A DNA stretch of 64,000 nt, from NCBI RefSeq assembly GCF_019352175.1, contig NZ_JACBYI010000011.1, forward strand, positions 1-64,000, written 5' to 3'. Below the pieces are notes generated by a model, which saw nothing but the letters and a program-made list of their open reading frames with translations, made no database searches and had not been told where the DNA came from. Origin of the DNA: Paenibacillus sp. S150. Lineage in GTDB: Bacteria; Bacillota; Bacilli; Paenibacillales; Paenibacillaceae. Both the position numbers and the translations under genes were made by a program. Shown in pieces: positions 62,813 through 64,000 of the stretch. How positions within the stretch are numbered: position 1 is the first letter of the stretch; each line of letters begins with the position of its first letter.

Positions 62813-64000
62813 CTACACCGTGCGGCAGACCCATTCTCCGGCCTTGCAGAGCGCTTCGAGTTCAAGGCTGCCGCCATGGCTGCGGCGCAGCAGCGCGAGA
62901 TCGGCCGGTGCGCCGGGAACAAGGCCCGCGGCGGCGGGCAGCGCCATGAAGCCGGCGGGCCGGATCGACGCCATGTCCCAGGCGTCCGGGAAATCCGCCA
63001 GACCTGCCGCGGAGACATGCTCGATATGGCGCAGCAGCATCTGCGCCGAACCGGCCAGCAGTGCAGGCTGGCCGGCCAGGTGGAGCCGGCCCTCCGGAGT
63101 CAGCACGACGGCGCCGCCCACCGGCGTCACATAGCTGCCGGGAGGCAGGCCGCCGAGCGACACGGCGTCGCTGATCAGCAGCGCCTGCCGGCCTTTGACC
63201 TTCATGGCCACCTTCAGCACCTCATCCGGCAGATGGAAGCCGTCGGCAATCAGCGTGCACCACAGCCTTTCCTCCGCCAGCTGGGCCCACAGCATATTCG
63301 GGTGGCGCGGCAGCACCGGATGCGCGCCGTTGCCGAGATGCGTGGACAGCCGTGCTCCGGCAGCGGCGGCTCCGGCAATCTGCCTGCTGTCGGCCGAGGT
63401 ATGGCCGATGGAGACCGTAACGCCCTGCTGCACGCAGTGGCGGATGAAATCTTCGCTGCCCTCCCATTCGGGGGACAGCGTCACAATGGAAATACGACCG
63501 CCTGCAGCCTCCTGCCAGCGGTCGAACAGGTCGATATCCGGCGGGCGGATATGCTCCAGTGAATGCGCGCCGCGCGGTCCGTCCTCGGGGGAGAGGAACG
63601 GACCTTCGAGATGGATGCCGCCGATGGTGCTTGCGGCGGCGCTGTCCTGCTCGCAGGCGAGCGCTATCGCCCGCATGGCTGCGGCAATCTTATCCGCCGC
63701 ACCTGTGATTACGGTGGGGTAACAGGTGGTCACACCCTCCCGCCACAGGGTGCGAACCGCAAGCTTAACCTCCGCTGCCGTAAGCAGGGGATTGTTGAAA
63801 TCATGTCCCCCATAGCCGTTGATCTGCAGGTCGACCAGGCCCGGGGCAACGATCGGCAGCCCTGCTGCCGCCTCTTGTTCTCCCGCAGCCCGCAGCGCCG
63901 CCTCTCGTTCTCCCGCTTGCCGCTTTGCTGCCGCCTCTACTTCTGCCTCTCCTGCTCCCGCAGCCCGCTTTGCTGCGGCTTCTCCTTCTCCGGCGCCCCA
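62813..64000 (-). CDS. nagA: N-acetylglucosamine-6-phosphate deacetylase, 5' end outside window
   Basis: The frame is open from the window edge to the stop at 62813; the start codon lies beyond base 64000. Family motifs are VDLQINGYGGHDFN (metal-site region), IHLEGPFLSPEDGPRGAHS, GHTSADSRQIA, LSTHLGNGAHP and ISDAVSLGGLPPG. The enzyme removes the acetyl group from GlcNAc-6-phosphate in the cytoplasm, feeding NagB. The N-terminal part within the window carries an unusual Ala/Glu/Gly-rich insert (several EAAAKRxAGE-like units, about 63845-64000) before the first core strand (GLPIVAPGLVDL). A GTG at 63733 lies inside the family core and is not the start. Confidence 0.93.
   Translation of the reverse strand, partial: WGAGEGEAAAKRAAGAGEAEVEAAAKRQAGEREAALRAAGEQEAAAGLPIVAPGLVDLQINGYGGHDFNNPLLTAAEVKLAVRTLWREGVTTCYPTVITGAADKIAAAMRAIALACEQDSAAASTIGGIHLEGPFLSPEDGPRGAHSLEHIRPPDIDLFDRWQEAAGGRISIVTLSPEWEGSEDFIRHCVQQGVTVSIGHTSADSRQIAGAAAAGARLSTHLGNGAHPVLPRHPNMLWAQLAEERLWCTLIADGFHLPDEVLKVAMKVKGRQALLISDAVSLGGLPPGSYVTPVGGAVVLTPEGRLHLAGQPALLAGSAQMLLRHIEHVSAAGLADFPDAWDMASIRPAGFMALPAAAGLVPGAPADLALLRRSHGGSLELEALCKAGEWVCRTV

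Noticed and set aside
63718..63733. GTG as the start of nagA
   Set aside because: The frame and the family signature (VDLQINGYGG) continue upstream to the window edge, so the true start lies outside.

Overview
The window looks like the chromosome of a Paenibacillus-type spore-forming Firmicute. The clues are a fairly high GC content, strong GGAGG ribosome binding sites with several TTG and GTG starts, S-layer homology (SLH) proteins of enormous size, a YesM/YesN-type two-component pair beside a sugar ABC transporter, the paired deoxynucleoside kinases dgk/dck, and a Bacillus-like btr-feuABC-esterase siderophore locus. No tRNA, rRNA, CRISPR array or intact transposase gene was seen.

Layout. 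0.3-23.7 kb: one 23-kb minus-strand operon. It reads, in transcription order, an Ig-like secreted protein (1890 aa), an SLH-anchored giant (2555 aa), a GLUG-repeat SLH giant (2898 aa) and a small secreted trypsin-like protease. A roughly 400-nt leader precedes it, with a terminator-like hairpin and a 13-bp inverted repeat. 24-25.1 kb: an HxlR regulator divergent from a flavodoxin-fold oxidoreductase. 25.1-30.5 kb: a decayed, lower-GC patch with a GNAT/TetR deletion junction, a beta-lactamase remnant, a double-MerR regulator, an RCC1-repeat protein, a small sigma-like protein whose ribosome binding site lies in an 18-bp hairpin, and a truncated ECF sigma gene. 30.5-31.8 kb: deoxynucleoside kinases. 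32.1-40.8 kb: glucuronoxylan-oligosaccharide uptake and breakdown (histidine kinase, response regulator, binding protein, two permeases, GH67 alpha-glucuronidase). 41.3-43.7 kb: the carboxy(nor)spermidine route to polyamines. 45.2-50.9 kb: Fur-controlled catecholate siderophore uptake. 51-54.1 kb: an AraC regulator divergent from an acetyltransferase fused to an uncharacterised domain. 54.6-60.3 kb: a small Sm-like protein, a ClpP paralogue, an ECF sigma factor, an SDR enzyme, a chemoreceptor and an AraC regulator. 61.9-64 kb: a VOC protein and the 3' part of nagA.

The intergenic spaces carry three interspersed repeat families. (1) Four copies of an approximately 185-bp element made of four 22-nt motifs. 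The motifs run reverse, reverse, forward, forward with conserved spacing (about 50/60/50), but the spacer sequences are unrelated. (2) A palindromic element built around GGCTTCGCCGTCC. (3) A 65-bp unit ending in a terminator-like hairpin, often next to family 2. One family 2/3 composite is interrupted by a 154-bp MITE-like element with perfect 16-bp terminal inverted repeats and a 5-bp target duplication.

The best candidates for undescribed biology are the giant surface-protein operon, the four-motif dyad element and the hairpin-occluded sigma-like gene. Functions of the giants are not deducible from sequence. The metabolic operons are close to known Bacillus/Paenibacillus systems.
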